DNA from: Hyphomicrobiaceae bacterium | GTDB lineage: Bacteria; Pseudomonadota; Alphaproteobacteria; Rhizobiales; Hyphomicrobiaceae | Direction: 5' to 3' | NCBI GenBank assembly: GCA_020442165.1 | Contig: JAGRKV010000045.1 | Coordinates: forward strand, 168,818-232,817 | Length of the DNA stretch: 64,000 nt | Part shown: in pieces, positions 54,633 to 64,000 of the stretch | Layout: every line of letters starts with the position of its first letter | Numbering within the stretch: the stretch's first letter is position 1 | Notes under the pieces: model-generated | Told to the model about the DNA's origin: nothing | The model's input: the letters and a program-made list of their open reading frames with translations, nothing else | Databases searched by the model: none | Position numbers and translations under genes: made by a program

Positions 54633-56291
54633 ATGCAAGACGAGGCTATACCGGCCCCTAACGACCGATCCAGCAGCCGGCGCGACCAGCGCCGGCGCGC
54701 CGCGAACGATTTGCGCGAAACGCGCGAGAAGTTGGCGCGCGGCACTTCGATCAAGCCCGAGTTCGAGTACGAGATGCTGTCCATCTTCGTGCGCAACGAG
54801 CTATCGGCTGCTTTCACCATCACAGGTCTTTCGGCGATTTTCTCGCTGGCTTCGATGTTCTGGTCGCCCGTTCCCCAGGCGATCTTATGGTTGTTCATCG
54901 TCATCGGCGCAAAGGTCATTCAGCTTGAGTTGTGCCGGCGGTTCCAGAATGCACCCCAAGCGGAAATCGACATCAATGCATGGCGTCGCCGCCTGCTCGC
55001 CTCTGAGCTCGTCAGCGGGCTTGCCTGGGCGGGTTTTGCGCTGATCGGCGCCGGCAGCCAGGTGAGACCCACGCAGGAGCTGCTGTTCTCATCGCACGTT
55101 TTCCTGTTCGCGGCGCTGATCGTCGTGCTCGCCATCCGTATGACGTTCGCTTCCACCGTGATTTCCGTGCTCTTCGTCGGCACGATCCCGATGACGATCG
55201 CCGTCGTGGCGCGACTGCTTGCGCTCAATGATCCGTTCTACGTGGCGCTGGCGCTGATGGCGGTCGGCGTCCACATCTACTTCATCTTCCTCGCCCGCGG
55301 TCTCAACTCGACGGCAATGGCGATGCTTGAGTTCCGCGCGCAGAAGGATGCGCTGATCGCCGAGCTCGAAGAAGAGAAGTCGTTCTCCGACGAGGCGCGC
55401 CGGAGGGCGGAAGCGGCCAACAAGGCCAAGTCCCGCTTCCTGGCGACCATGAGCCATGAGCTCCGCACGCCGCTCAACGCCATCATGGGCTTTTCGGAAG
55501 TCATGCACGCAGAGATCCTCGGCCCGATGTCGAACCCGACATATCGCGAATATGCTGGGTCCATCCACGACAGCGGCCGACATCTCCTGAACCTCATCAA
55601 CGAAATTCTGGATCTTTCCCGCATCGAGGCGGGCCGCTACGAGTTGCATGAGGAGCCGATCCGGCTTTGCGACGTGGCGGAGGACTGCTATCGCCTGCTG
55701 AAGCTTCGGGCGGATGCCAAGGGCCTGCAGATTGTCGAAAACCTCAACGACGACCTGCCGCAGGTGTGGGCCGACCAGCGTGCCATCCGGCAAATCTGCC
55801 TTAACCTGCTGTCCAACGCGCTGAAGTTTACGCCGAAGGGCGGGCGGGTGACATTGACCGTGGAAGCCACGCCGGACGGCGGCCAGCTGATTTCCGTGCG
55901 CGACACCGGACCTGGTATTCCGGCTGACGAGATCCCGAAAGTCATGCAGGCGTTCGGCCAGGGCTCGCTGGCCCACGAGACAGCCGAGGGTGGTACCGGT
56001 CTCGGCCTGCCGATCGTCAAGAACCTGATCGAGCTGCATGGCGGGCGTTTCGACTTGCAGTCGGAATTGCGCAAGGGCACCGAGGTGACGGTCTATCTGC
56101 CGCCCAGCCGCGTTCTGGAAAGCCTGCCGCCATTGCAGCCGCTGGGGCTTGAACGCCATCGCCGCGGCGGATTGGGTACTGAAGTGGCGGAGCAGCCGCG
56201 CATTTCGACGCGCACGCCCCGACTTGTCACTCAGCCCCGGGGCATGGGGGCGGCGACTGGTCCGCGCCAGCGTGCCCACCTGACTGGCTGA
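54633..56291 (+). CDS. PleC/DivJ-like sensor histidine kinase
   Basis: A 552-residue kinase with about six hydrophobic segments between residues 55 and 230, a short coiled coil, HisKA (FLATMSHELRTPLNAIMGFSE, phospho-His in SHELRTP) and HATPase (NLLSNALKFTPKGG, DTGPGIP, GTGLGLPIVKN). The core is very like alphaproteobacterial cell-cycle kinases such as PleC, DivJ and PdhS, but the sensor part is a membrane bundle with no PAS domain. The last 50 residues are low in complexity. It has no partner regulator next to it, as is usual for this group. Confidence 0.9.
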   Translation: MQDEAIPAPNDRSSSRRDQRRRAANDLRETREKLARGTSIKPEFEYEMLSIFVRNELSAAFTITGLSAIFSLASMFWSPVPQAILWLFIVIGAKVIQLELCRRFQNAPQAEIDINAWRRRLLASELVSGLAWAGFALIGAGSQVRPTQELLFSSHVFLFAALIVVLAIRMTFASTVISVLFVGTIPMTIAVVARLLALNDPFYVALALMAVGVHIYFIFLARGLNSTAMAMLEFRAQKDALIAELEEEKSFSDEARRRAEAANKAKSRFLATMSHELRTPLNAIMGFSEVMHAEILGPMSNPTYREYAGSIHDSGRHLLNLINEILDLSRIEAGRYELHEEPIRLCDVAEDCYRLLKLRADAKGLQIVENLNDDLPQVWADQRAIRQICLNLLSNALKFTPKGGRVTLTVEATPDGGQLISVRDTGPGIPADEIPKVMQAFGQGSLAHETAEGGTGLGLPIVKNLIELHGGRFDLQSELRKGTEVTVYLPPSRVLESLPPLQPLGLERHRRGGLGTEVAEQPRISTRTPRLVTQPRGMGAATGPRQRAHLTG

Positions 56292-56506
56292 TTGCGGGCT
56301 TGCTGCCGCTGCGGTTGCCTAGCGGGCCGCGACTTCCTAAATTTCTTTCGCGCGGACCGGCTGGCAGGTTTCTCCATCATGCTGCCGGCACTGGTGGCAA
56401 TCATGTCTCCTGCCGGAGGCGCATGGATGCGATCTTCCGGCCTGTGTGCAAATGCCCGTGCTGCGGCGCCATAGGCTACCGACGCCAATGCGGAGAAGCG
56501 AAAACA

Positions 56507-56707
56507 ATGATCGAAAGCCCTTGCGTCGACGTCTGTACGATCGATCCTCATACGGGTCTGTGTGAGGGTTGCGGGCGTTCGCTCGACGAAATTGCCAGCT
56601 GGTCGGGTTACACCGATGCGGAACGCCGGCGCATCATGATGAGCCTGCCGCAACGTGTGGATGCCGCGAACGGCCGGCGGGCGGGCGATGGAGGTGGCAA
56701 GCGATGA
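56507..56707 (+). CDS. DUF1289 family small Cys-rich protein
   Basis: A 66-residue protein with the DUF1289 pattern SPCVDVC, LCEGCGRS and WSGYTDAERR, a probable metal-binding knot of four to five Cys. GGAGAAG precedes the ATG. The stop overlaps the next ATG (ATGA), so it is translated together with the retropepsin-like gene. Its function is unknown. Confidence 0.88.
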   Translation: MIESPCVDVCTIDPHTGLCEGCGRSLDEIASWSGYTDAERRRIMMSLPQRVDAANGRRAGDGGGKR

Positions 56708-57408
56708 TGGCATGGCTCGTCGCCTTATTGGTGGCGCTGGCCGGTGCGTTCTTTGTGTTGCATGCGCAGCCGGAACTCGCCGCAAGCCTGATGAACGTCG
56801 AGACCGGCGCCATCGTCCTCGCGCTTGGCCTTATCATCTATGTCGCCATCATCCTCACGACGTCGCGGACTCAATTCTCCACGACATTGCGCTATCTGGC
56901 GATCTGGGGCGGGCTGATGCTGCTGGCCGTGACCGGATACAGCTATCGCGGCGAGATGGCGATGGTGGCTCATCGCGTGGCCGGAGACCTACTGCCGCCG
57001 GGCGCAGGGATCACCATCGAGACGGGCGTGCCGGGAGAACGGGCGGTGCGCATCCGCAGGCGGCATGATGGGCACTTCATGGCGATGGCGACGGTTAACG
57101 GCACGGTAATGCCGCTCATGGTCGATACGGGCGCCTCCACTGTCGTGCTGAAACCGGCCGACGCGCAGAAGGCTGGCATCGACGTCAAGTCCTTGTCGTT
57201 TTCAGTGGCGGTCAATACGGCCAACGGGACCGCCTATGCCGCACCTGTCCGCCTGCGCTCGCTGGCGGTCGGGCCCATCGAACTGCGCGACGTCGACGCC
57301 CTGGTGGCCAAGCCTGGAACCCTCAACGAAAGCCTCCTTGGTATGAGTTTTTTAAGAAGATTGCGGTCTTTTGATTTTTCGGGAGAGTTCCTGACGCTCA
57401 GGGGGTGA
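56704..57408 (+). CDS. TIGR02281-type retropepsin-like aspartic protease, copy 1
   Basis: A 234-residue membrane-anchored protease. Two or three hydrophobic segments occupy residues 1-80. The retropepsin domain follows with the catalytic LMVDTGAS near residue 138 and the closing GMSFLRRL. A single Asp motif implies that it works as a dimer. It begins on the DUF1289 stop and its own stop overlaps the GTG of the next protease. Confidence 0.88.
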   Translation: MMAWLVALLVALAGAFFVLHAQPELAASLMNVETGAIVLALGLIIYVAIILTTSRTQFSTTLRYLAIWGGLMLLAVTGYSYRGEMAMVAHRVAGDLLPPGAGITIETGVPGERAVRIRRRHDGHFMAMATVNGTVMPLMVDTGASTVVLKPADAQKAGIDVKSLSFSVAVNTANGTAYAAPVRLRSLAVGPIELRDVDALVAKPGTLNESLLGMSFLRRLRSFDFSGEFLTLRG

Positions 57409-58046
57409 TCGGCGGTTTTGATGCGATCCGGCCTGCCACAGCGTCCCAGGCCACGGAGTTCGCTGTGTTCTCGTCGGGTATGAAGGGTGTCTTATTCGAT
57501 GCTCTGGGTTGGGCCGCCACCGCAGGCGCACTGGCGCTGGCGATCACGCACTTCGACGATATCCGCGCTTTCAACCGGTCGGTTCTTGGCATCGAGCTGC
57601 CGGAAAACGATGGCAAGCTTGTTGCCGCTACCGCGCAGCAGGCGGCCACCTCCCAGCAGACTTCTCGTGGTGCCAGTGGCGCAGTAGAGATCAGTGCTGG
57701 TGACAACGGCCATTTCCATAGCGATGTCGAGATCAATGGCCGCTACGTACCGCTGATGGTCGATACTGGTGCCTCGCTCGTCGTGTTGACCTATGATGAT
57801 GCTTCCCGCGCCGGCATCTTCGTCAGCGATTCAGATTTCACCGCCAAGTCGCAGACAGCCAATGGCATCGCCCGAAACGCCATTGTCACTCTGGACAGGG
57901 TATGCATCGAGAGCGTTTGCGTTCGCGACGTCAAGGCGATGGTGGCGGAGCGGGGCCGCCTGCACGTTTCGCTTCTCGGCATGAGCTTCCTCGGCCGCCT
58001 GCGCCGCATGGACATGCAGTCGGGTAGACTGGTGCTAGAGAACTGA
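57405..58046 (+). CDS. TIGR02281-type retropepsin-like aspartic protease, copy 2
   Basis: A 213-residue paralogue of the previous gene, with one membrane segment (GWAATAGALALAI near residue 38), LMVDTGAS near residue 118, and GMSFLGRL near the end. A GTG at 57405 overlapping the previous stop is taken as start; an ATG at 57480 is also possible. The two copies differ in the number of membrane segments, so they may have divided roles or form a heterodimer. Confidence 0.85.
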   Translation: MIGGFDAIRPATASQATEFAVFSSGMKGVLFDALGWAATAGALALAITHFDDIRAFNRSVLGIELPENDGKLVAATAQQAATSQQTSRGASGAVEISAGDNGHFHSDVEINGRYVPLMVDTGASLVVLTYDDASRAGIFVSDSDFTAKSQTANGIARNAIVTLDRVCIESVCVRDVKAMVAERGRLHVSLLGMSFLGRLRRMDMQSGRLVLEN

Positions 58047-58232
58047 GCCAGCGGCCCCTGCCGCGGCCAGCACGGAATTGTCATTTTTGCTTGATTTCTC
58101 TGCTTATCCACAGGCCTGGGATGATGGTCATCAGCCATCGCCCGCAGGCAACTCTGGCATTCAGCGGCAGCTGTTGGCGAAAGGCCATCGTTCCTATAGG
58201 GTCCGCGGCGGACGATATGAGGGATCATTGAG

Positions 58233-59732
58233 ATGCTACCCAAATCCCGCGCCGATCTGAAACCCAACACTGCCGACTTCGAGCGCTTGCCCCTGGTCAA
58301 GCCAACCGGCTTTCGCGAGTATGATGCGCGCTGGCTGTTTCCCGAAGAGATCAATCTCATGGGGCTCAACGCGGTGGGGCTCGGCATGGCCAAGCTGTTC
58401 ACCGAGCGCGGCGTTCCCCGGCGTATCGTCGTCGGTCATGATTACCGCTGGTATTCGGGCGCGGTGAAACAAGCCTTGATGACCGGGCTGCTGGCTGGTG
58501 GCTGCGAGGTCCACGACATCGGACTGGCGCTGTCGCCAATGGCCTACTACGCGCAGTTCGCCCTTGATGTGGAGGGCGTCGCGATGGTGACGGCTTCCCA
58601 CAACGACAATGGCTGGACCGGCATCAAGATGGGCCTTTCAAGGCCGCTGACCTTCGGCCCTGAAGAAATGGGCCGGCTGAAAGAGATCGTGCTGTCGGGC
58701 GACTACGAGACGCGCGTGGGCGGCCGCTACATCTTCGTTCCGGACATGGCTGACCGCTACTTTGCCATGTTGACCGATCGGCCGAAACTGAAGCGGCGGC
58801 TGAAGGTCGTCGCTGCGTGCGGCAACGGAACGGCGGGCGAATTTGCGCCGCGCGTGCTGGAAGCCGTCGGCTGCGAAGTCGTTCCGCTCGATGCGAACCT
58901 CGACCATTCCTTCCCGCGCTACAATCCCAATCCGGAAGACCTGAAGATGCTGCACGCGATCGCGGACGCGGTGCGTGAGCACAAAGCGGACGTGGGACTG
59001 GGTTTCGATGGTGACGGCGACCGCTGCGGCGTGGTCGACAACACGGGTGACGAAATCTTTGCCGACAAAGTCGGTGTCATGTTGGCGCGCGACATTTCGG
59101 GCCTCCACAAGGACGCGCGCTTCGTGGCAGACGTGAAGTCGACGGGCCTCTTCCTGACTGACCCCGTGCTCAATGCGAACGGCGCCAAGACGACGTTCTG
59201 GAAGACCGGGCACTCCTATATCAAGCGTTTCAGCTTCGAAACGAAAGCGCTGGTCGGCTTCGAGAAATCCGGCCACTTCTTCTTCAATCCGCCGCTTGGC
59301 CGTGGATACGACGACGGGCTCGTTGCCGCACTCGCCGTCTGCGACATGCTCGACCGCAATCCGACAAAGTCGATGGCGGATCTCAAGAACGAACTGCCGA
59401 AGACGTGGCAATCGCCGACGATGTCGCCCCACTGCGGCGACGAAGTGAAATATGGTGTGGTCGACAAGATCGTCGCCCACTTCAAGCAGCTCGCCGACAA
59501 AGGCGAGACAGTCGCGGGTCAGAAGGTGCGCGAACTCATCACCGTCAACGGCGTGCGCGTGGTCCTGGAAGACGGCACCTGGGGCCTCATCCGTGCATCC
59601 TCCAACAAGCCCGAACTCGTCGTCGTTGTCGAAAGCCCGACATCGGAGGCCAACATGAGGGCGATCTTCGACGCGCTCGACAAGGAGTTGCAGACCCACC
59701 CCGAGGTTGGCGCCTACAATCAGAAGATCTGA
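58233..59732 (+). CDS. Phosphomannomutase/phosphoglucomutase
   Basis: A 499-residue alpha-D-phosphohexomutase. The phospho-Ser loop is VTASHNDNGW near residue 114, the metal loop is DGDGDRCG near residue 258, the sugar loop is GFEKSGHFFF near residue 345, and the phosphate site lies at RASSNKPEL near residue 454. It interconverts hexose 6- and 1-phosphates and thus feeds nucleotide-sugar synthesis, including what the polysaccharide locus needs. It is a separate transcription unit here, so the manB/algC name is not given. Confidence 0.92.
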   Translation: MLPKSRADLKPNTADFERLPLVKPTGFREYDARWLFPEEINLMGLNAVGLGMAKLFTERGVPRRIVVGHDYRWYSGAVKQALMTGLLAGGCEVHDIGLALSPMAYYAQFALDVEGVAMVTASHNDNGWTGIKMGLSRPLTFGPEEMGRLKEIVLSGDYETRVGGRYIFVPDMADRYFAMLTDRPKLKRRLKVVAACGNGTAGEFAPRVLEAVGCEVVPLDANLDHSFPRYNPNPEDLKMLHAIADAVREHKADVGLGFDGDGDRCGVVDNTGDEIFADKVGVMLARDISGLHKDARFVADVKSTGLFLTDPVLNANGAKTTFWKTGHSYIKRFSFETKALVGFEKSGHFFFNPPLGRGYDDGLVAALAVCDMLDRNPTKSMADLKNELPKTWQSPTMSPHCGDEVKYGVVDKIVAHFKQLADKGETVAGQKVRELITVNGVRVVLEDGTWGLIRASSNKPELVVVVESPTSEANMRAIFDALDKELQTHPEVGAYNQKI

Positions 59733-59848
59733 GGCTCGCCCATTGCCTGCAAATTGGCGCGTGGCGGGTGCTGATTTCTCGCGCCCGCGCCTGTCCCGGA
59801 AGTCCCCTTGTTTAACGGATTCTAGATGGCCGGAGCATATAGTTCTGG

Positions 59849-60475
59849 TTGGCCAGACGGCCGCATCCATCGGATCAACATCTACTTTGCAGGCGTGCCT
59901 TGGCGGGACAGGCGGCGTACCAGCGCGACGAACTTTATCATCGCCTCCTTGAGGCTGCGCGTGACTATTCCCAGTCCGATTGGGAGAAGCGTCGCGGTGC
60001 GGCTGTGGACTATTTGTTTGAGCTGGCGGAATACGTCACCATGCAAACCGGCAGCGAGGCTGCGATCGCCCCCCTCCTCGACGTCATACCCTTCGTTGCC
60101 AATCCGATAGAGAGCAGCCTGTTTGGCGAGCGTCGCGCGGTTGGCACACCGCCCAGTGATATTGTTCTGGCGCGCGCCTCGGTTGCAATCGACGTCTTCA
60201 TGATGCTTGGCAACTCTGCGGAAGTATCAGCGCAACTCGTTGCCCGACAGCTCATCAACGGCCGTGTCCGCCTGCCGGACGAAGGCGATGATGTGAGGGG
60301 CTGGAAACGGCTGCTCGTGTGGCGCGACCGGCTGGCCTCACTCAAAGAGCCGCTGGAGCATTATCAGCTTTACGCCAACATACTTCGTGAAGTCGAACGG
60401 TTGCCCAAGTCGAAGATCAGGGAACTTGCCGTCGACGGGCGGCTGTGGAACATGCGCGCCTGGTCAAATACCTGA
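59849..60475 (+). CDS. Conserved-looking hypothetical protein
   Basis: A frame of up to 208 residues; no ATG is available near the start, so TTG at 59849 or 59900 is used and the N-terminus is uncertain. The body is helical and rich in charged residues (YQRDELYHRLLEAARDY, WKRLLVWRDRLASLKEPLEHY). No known domain or membrane segment was recognised. Codon use looks like the neighbours, so it is probably a real gene. Confidence 0.6.
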   Translation: MARRPHPSDQHLLCRRALAGQAAYQRDELYHRLLEAARDYSQSDWEKRRGAAVDYLFELAEYVTMQTGSEAAIAPLLDVIPFVANPIESSLFGERRAVGTPPSDIVLARASVAIDVFMMLGNSAEVSAQLVARQLINGRVRLPDEGDDVRGWKRLLVWRDRLASLKEPLEHYQLYANILREVERLPKSKIRELAVDGRLWNMRAWSNT

Positions 60476-60564
60476 CAGCGCGGCCCTGCCCGCGACAAGT
60501 CCTCGGCCGCGATCAATTCCACCTTTGCCGAATTCGCTCTGAATGGCGGCGGACGGCCAACGCG

Positions 60565-61275
60565 TCAGTTGACCTTTTCCTTGCCTGCAGCTTTTTCCTT
60601 TTCGATCTTCTCGCGCTCGGCAAATCGCTCGAGATGGAAGCGCTGGAAGTTGCGGTCCTTCTCGTAGACCTTCGCCCGGATCCATGAAAACATGTCGTAG
60701 AAGGTTCCCGGGCCGATGCCCAGGTTCATGCGCGTCACCTCGAGCGGCTGTCCCCACTGGCCCTTGAGATCGTCGATATCCTCCTTGAAGAAGATCACCG
60801 TCGGCGTGAACATGATGCCCCAGCGCTCTGCCAGCTTCTTCTCGGGCATCTTCTGGCCGTCGAAGTCTGTCACCTCGCGCGAACCCCACATGTCGAACTG
60901 AATGACCGCGAAGTTCTCGCGCACGTAATCGTTGATGTAGCGCTTCTTCAGGACTTCGGTGTGCATCTTGACGCAGTAGATACAGCCGCGCTGCTCGAAA
61001 ATGATCGCCAGCCGCTTGCCCTGGGCCTTGGCCTCGGCGAAATCCTCACGCAGGTCGAAAAATGACTGCACGAACCATTTCTGATGGTAGATGCCGTCGT
61101 CGCCCTTTGCCGGCTCGGCAGCGGGCTCATCGGCGCCGATGGCAGGCGGCAACGGCGGTGCATCCGCCGCGCGTGCAGTTCCTGGCGCGACAAGCATCGC
61201 CAATGTCAGGGCCGCAACCATGACCGAACTCAGCCCCGATTTTCCGGCTGCGTGGAAACTTGTCATCGTCTGCAT
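60565..61275 (-). CDS. SoxW-like periplasmic thioredoxin
   Basis: A 236-residue protein with a signal peptide (VMVAALTLAMLVAPGTARA) and a thioredoxin fold with a CIYC redox motif (in EQRGCIYCVKMH). The cis-Pro region is FTPTVIFF. The charged C-terminal tail is low in complexity. Proteins of this type act in thiol chemistry of sulfur-oxidising systems. The neighbouring TauE/SafE transporter, 59 bases upstream on the same strand, strengthens a link to sulfur metabolism. ATGs at 61275 and 61266 are both possible. Confidence 0.85.
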   Translation of the reverse strand: MQTMTSFHAAGKSGLSSVMVAALTLAMLVAPGTARAADAPPLPPAIGADEPAAEPAKGDDGIYHQKWFVQSFFDLREDFAEAKAQGKRLAIIFEQRGCIYCVKMHTEVLKKRYINDYVRENFAVIQFDMWGSREVTDFDGQKMPEKKLAERWGIMFTPTVIFFKEDIDDLKGQWGQPLEVTRMNLGIGPGTFYDMFSWIRAKVYEKDRNFQRFHLERFAEREKIEKEKAAGKEKVN

Positions 61276-61334
61276 CCCATATCCGTTTGACCACAAAACA
61301 GTCTACCGCGTGGCGCGCTGCCGCGCCATCCAGT

Positions 61335-62177
61335 TTAGTGGCCTGAGAGCAGGATACTGAGAAAGCGCGCCACCACAACGCATAAGAACAAGGCGAATGC
61401 CTGCTCAAGCCGCCGCTTTGGGATGCCGTGGGCGATGCGAACACCCAGCGGCGCAGTCAATACGCTCAAGGGTATGATTAGCGCGGCTGCCAGCAGGTTC
61501 ACGTAGCCTAACGATAACGGCAACGTGCCCGGCACGCCCCAACCCGCCCAGACAAAACCCAGTGCGCCGGGGATTGCGATCATCGGCCCGAAGCCCGAGG
61601 ACGTGCCGACCGCCTGGAGCACGGGCCGGCCGTACAGCGTCATCATGGCAACGGTGAACGCCGCGCCGCCAATCGAGATCAACACGGACACATAGCCGAC
61701 GACGACGGCATAGAATTCCAACGCCCAGCTCTTCGGGATTTCTGTACCGAGCCGCCATGAATCGCGGCCGAACCAAAGCTTCAGCGCCATGACGGTGCCG
61801 AATACCACCCAGAACCATTTGAGGGTGGTGCTCGATACATTGCCGGCCGTCACGATCCCCAACAGGACGCCTGCGACAGTCCATGGACCCAGACGGCGCA
61901 AGAGCTCCGTATCGACCGAGCCTTTGGCGCGATGCAGCGAATATGAGCGGAAGGAGGTCGGGATGATGATGGCAAGCGAGGTGGCCAGAGCCATGTGCAT
62001 CCGGATTTCCGGCTCCACATTGAGCGCCGTGAACGTCTCGTAAAGGACGGGAACCAGAATCCCGCCACCGCCGATGCCGAGCAAGCCCGACATGAACCCC
62101 ACAATGGCGCCGGCCAAGATCAGCGCCGCCACCAACAGCGCAAGGTTGCCGCCCGTCATCGACAGTTGGGGCCACAT
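61335..62177 (-). CDS. TauE/SafE (TSUP) family transporter
   Basis: A 280-residue membrane protein with about eight hydrophobic segments and the conserved N-terminal motif FMSGLLGIGGGGILVP of sulfite/sulfonate exporter families. A second copy of the motif lies near the middle (VSVLISIGGAAFTV). It probably moves sulfite, sulfoacetate or another small anion. Paired with the SoxW-like gene it suggests sulfur-compound handling. Confidence 0.88.
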   Translation of the reverse strand: MWPQLSMTGGNLALLVAALILAGAIVGFMSGLLGIGGGGILVPVLYETFTALNVEPEIRMHMALATSLAIIIPTSFRSYSLHRAKGSVDTELLRRLGPWTVAGVLLGIVTAGNVSSTTLKWFWVVFGTVMALKLWFGRDSWRLGTEIPKSWALEFYAVVVGYVSVLISIGGAAFTVAMMTLYGRPVLQAVGTSSGFGPMIAIPGALGFVWAGWGVPGTLPLSLGYVNLLAAALIIPLSVLTAPLGVRIAHGIPKRRLEQAFALFLCVVVARFLSILLSGH

Positions 62178-62246
62178 GGCTATGCACCTTCCTAGGGAAT
62201 CAGGGAGGATGTCCGCAGCCGTTTGTGGTCGCGGGTCAGCCTGCTG

Positions 62247-63269
62247 CTAGCACGCGACAGCCTGGCCCGCCACTGGTGAGGCATGCGGGATCCGGCCTTC
62301 GGCAATTGCAAAGGCTTCCAAAAGCACGGACAGACCCGCAGCGGGTCCAACCCCATGCTCGCTCAGGTGGCGGCGGAAGGCGCGCGCGCGAGGGCGACCG
62401 TGATATATCCCTAACAGGTGCCGGGTGACATTGTTGAGGCGGCCCCCGGCGGCGAGGTGCCGCTGGATGTAGGGCAGCATTGCAGCGATTGCATCGGCGC
62501 GCTCGGGCGGTGGGCTGGTGGAACCAAAAATCCTGCTGTCGACACCGGCCAGCAGATAGGGTGTCTGATATGCGGCGCGGCCAAGCATGACACCATCGAC
62601 GTGCGCGAGGTGCGCTTCCGCCTCATCCAGTGTCGCGATACCACCGTTGATGACGATCGTCAGTTCGGGGCGCGCCTGCTTCAGACGGTAGACACGCTCA
62701 TAATCGAGCGGCGGCACCTCGCGGTTTTCCTTCGGCGACAAGCCACGCAGCCAGGCCTTGCGCGCATGAACGATGAACGTGCGGCACCCAGCATCGGCGA
62801 CGCTGTCGATGAACCTCTGGAAGTCGGTTTCGCTGTCCTGGTCGTCGATACCGATGCGGCATTTGACGGTTACAATTGCTTGCGTTGAGACAGCGTCCTG
62901 CATAGCCCGGATGCACGCGGCAACGAGTTGCGGCTCGGCCATGAGACACGCTCCGAAGCGTCCCTCCTGCACACGATCAGACGGACAGCCGACGTTGAGA
63001 TTGATTTCGTCATAGCCAAGGGACGCACCGATGGCTGCGGCTTGTGCAAGCTTTGCGGGATCGGAACCGCCAAGCTGGAGCGCTATGGGATGCTCCGCCG
63101 CATCGAACCCCAAAAGCCGCTCTCGATCGCCATGCAGGATCGCTTCGGCCGTCACCATTTCAGTGTAGAGCAAGGCATGCCGCGTCAACTGGCGGTGGAA
63201 GAAGCGGCAGTGCCGGTCCGTCCAATCCATCATCGGGGCAATGCTGAACTTGTGATTTGGGCGATGCAT
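62247..63269 (-). CDS. dusA: tRNA-dihydrouridine synthase A
   Basis: A 340-residue FMN-dependent TIM-barrel enzyme. It begins HKFSIAPMMDWTDRHCRFF, typical of DusA, and has QLGGSDP, the catalytic Cys loop NVGCPSDRVQEG near residue 95, and INGGI for FMN phosphate binding. It reduces uridines U20/U20a in the D-loop of tRNA. The ATG at 63269 matches the family start; an ATG at 63305 is less likely. Independent of its neighbours. Confidence 0.93.
   Translation of the reverse strand: MHRPNHKFSIAPMMDWTDRHCRFFHRQLTRHALLYTEMVTAEAILHGDRERLLGFDAAEHPIALQLGGSDPAKLAQAAAIGASLGYDEINLNVGCPSDRVQEGRFGACLMAEPQLVAACIRAMQDAVSTQAIVTVKCRIGIDDQDSETDFQRFIDSVADAGCRTFIVHARKAWLRGLSPKENREVPPLDYERVYRLKQARPELTIVINGGIATLDEAEAHLAHVDGVMLGRAAYQTPYLLAGVDSRIFGSTSPPPERADAIAAMLPYIQRHLAAGGRLNNVTRHLLGIYHGRPRARAFRRHLSEHGVGPAAGLSVLLEAFAIAEGRIPHASPVAGQAVAC

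Positions 63270-64000
<731 letters not shown>

Noticed and set aside
55089..56279. 396-codon minus-strand frame opposite the PleC-like kinase
   Set aside because: It mirrors the conserved HisKA/HATPase sequence and has no domain of its own.

Overview
The window is about 64 kb of GC-rich chromosomal DNA. It most likely comes from an alphaproteobacterium of the Hyphomicrobiales/Rhizobiales type. That placement is an inference from gene content: a PleC/DivJ-like histidine kinase, an ExoF-like exporter, the TIGR02281 retropepsin and DUF1289 families, and a TTAA-N7-TTAA CtrA-type site. No rRNA or tRNA gene, IS element, prophage or CRISPR array was seen.

Region 1 (1-5697) is a nitrite/cyanate nitrogen-assimilation locus: nirB (cut by the window start), nirD, a formate/nitrite-family channel, a PP2C phosphatase fused to a Ser/Thr kinase, and cyanase. 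Region 2 (6449-23347) is a polysaccharide locus built on a Pel-type core. PelD-, PelE-, PelF- and PelG-like genes overlap one another by 4 bases. They are surrounded by an ExoF/Wza-type outer-membrane exporter, sugar-nucleotide genes, a PelB-like TPR protein without a barrel, a separate GH114 hydrolase, and a 1457-aa PelA-like deacetylase with three lectin-like repeats and a type-I-secretion-like tail. The PelD homologue ends after its GAF domain, so the usual c-di-GMP receptor domain is missing.

Region 3 (23549-35688, minus strand) looks like one respiratory/redox regulon. A strong sigma-54 promoter sits before a small secreted protein. Downstream come an exported (Gly-Met-X)n protein, a membrane-anchored pentahaem cytochrome, a (Gly-Met-X)n lipoprotein, a Tat-exported DMSO-reductase-family molybdoenzyme, its DmsB-like Fe-S subunit, a TorD-type chaperone, a polyferredoxin and a protein of unknown function. 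The last two genes are a histidine kinase with a periplasmic CxxCH motif and an NtrC-type sigma-54 activator. The two Met-rich proteins beside a molybdoenzyme are the most unusual feature of the window. A periplasmic methionine redox buffer, or a metal/oxidant sink, is the leading hypothesis.

Region 4 (35924-44573) holds an ornithine/lysine-type decarboxylase, an exported caspase-Sel1 protein followed by a two-CxxCH DUF4384 protein, a TPP enzyme and a small membrane protein ending at a strong terminator. Region 5 (44718-64000) is mostly metabolism and housekeeping: DapA-like lyase, AEC transporter, threonine dehydratase, hydroxyisobutyrate-dehydrogenase-like enzyme, thioesterase, YjbQ, Lrp/AsnC regulator, a DUF442 phosphatase-like protein, a UDG-like glycosylase, MBL hydrolase, GST, SNase, histidine kinase, DUF1289 with two retropepsin-like proteases, phosphoglucomutase/phosphomannomutase, SoxW-like thioredoxin, TauE/SafE transporter, DusA, and the start of katG.
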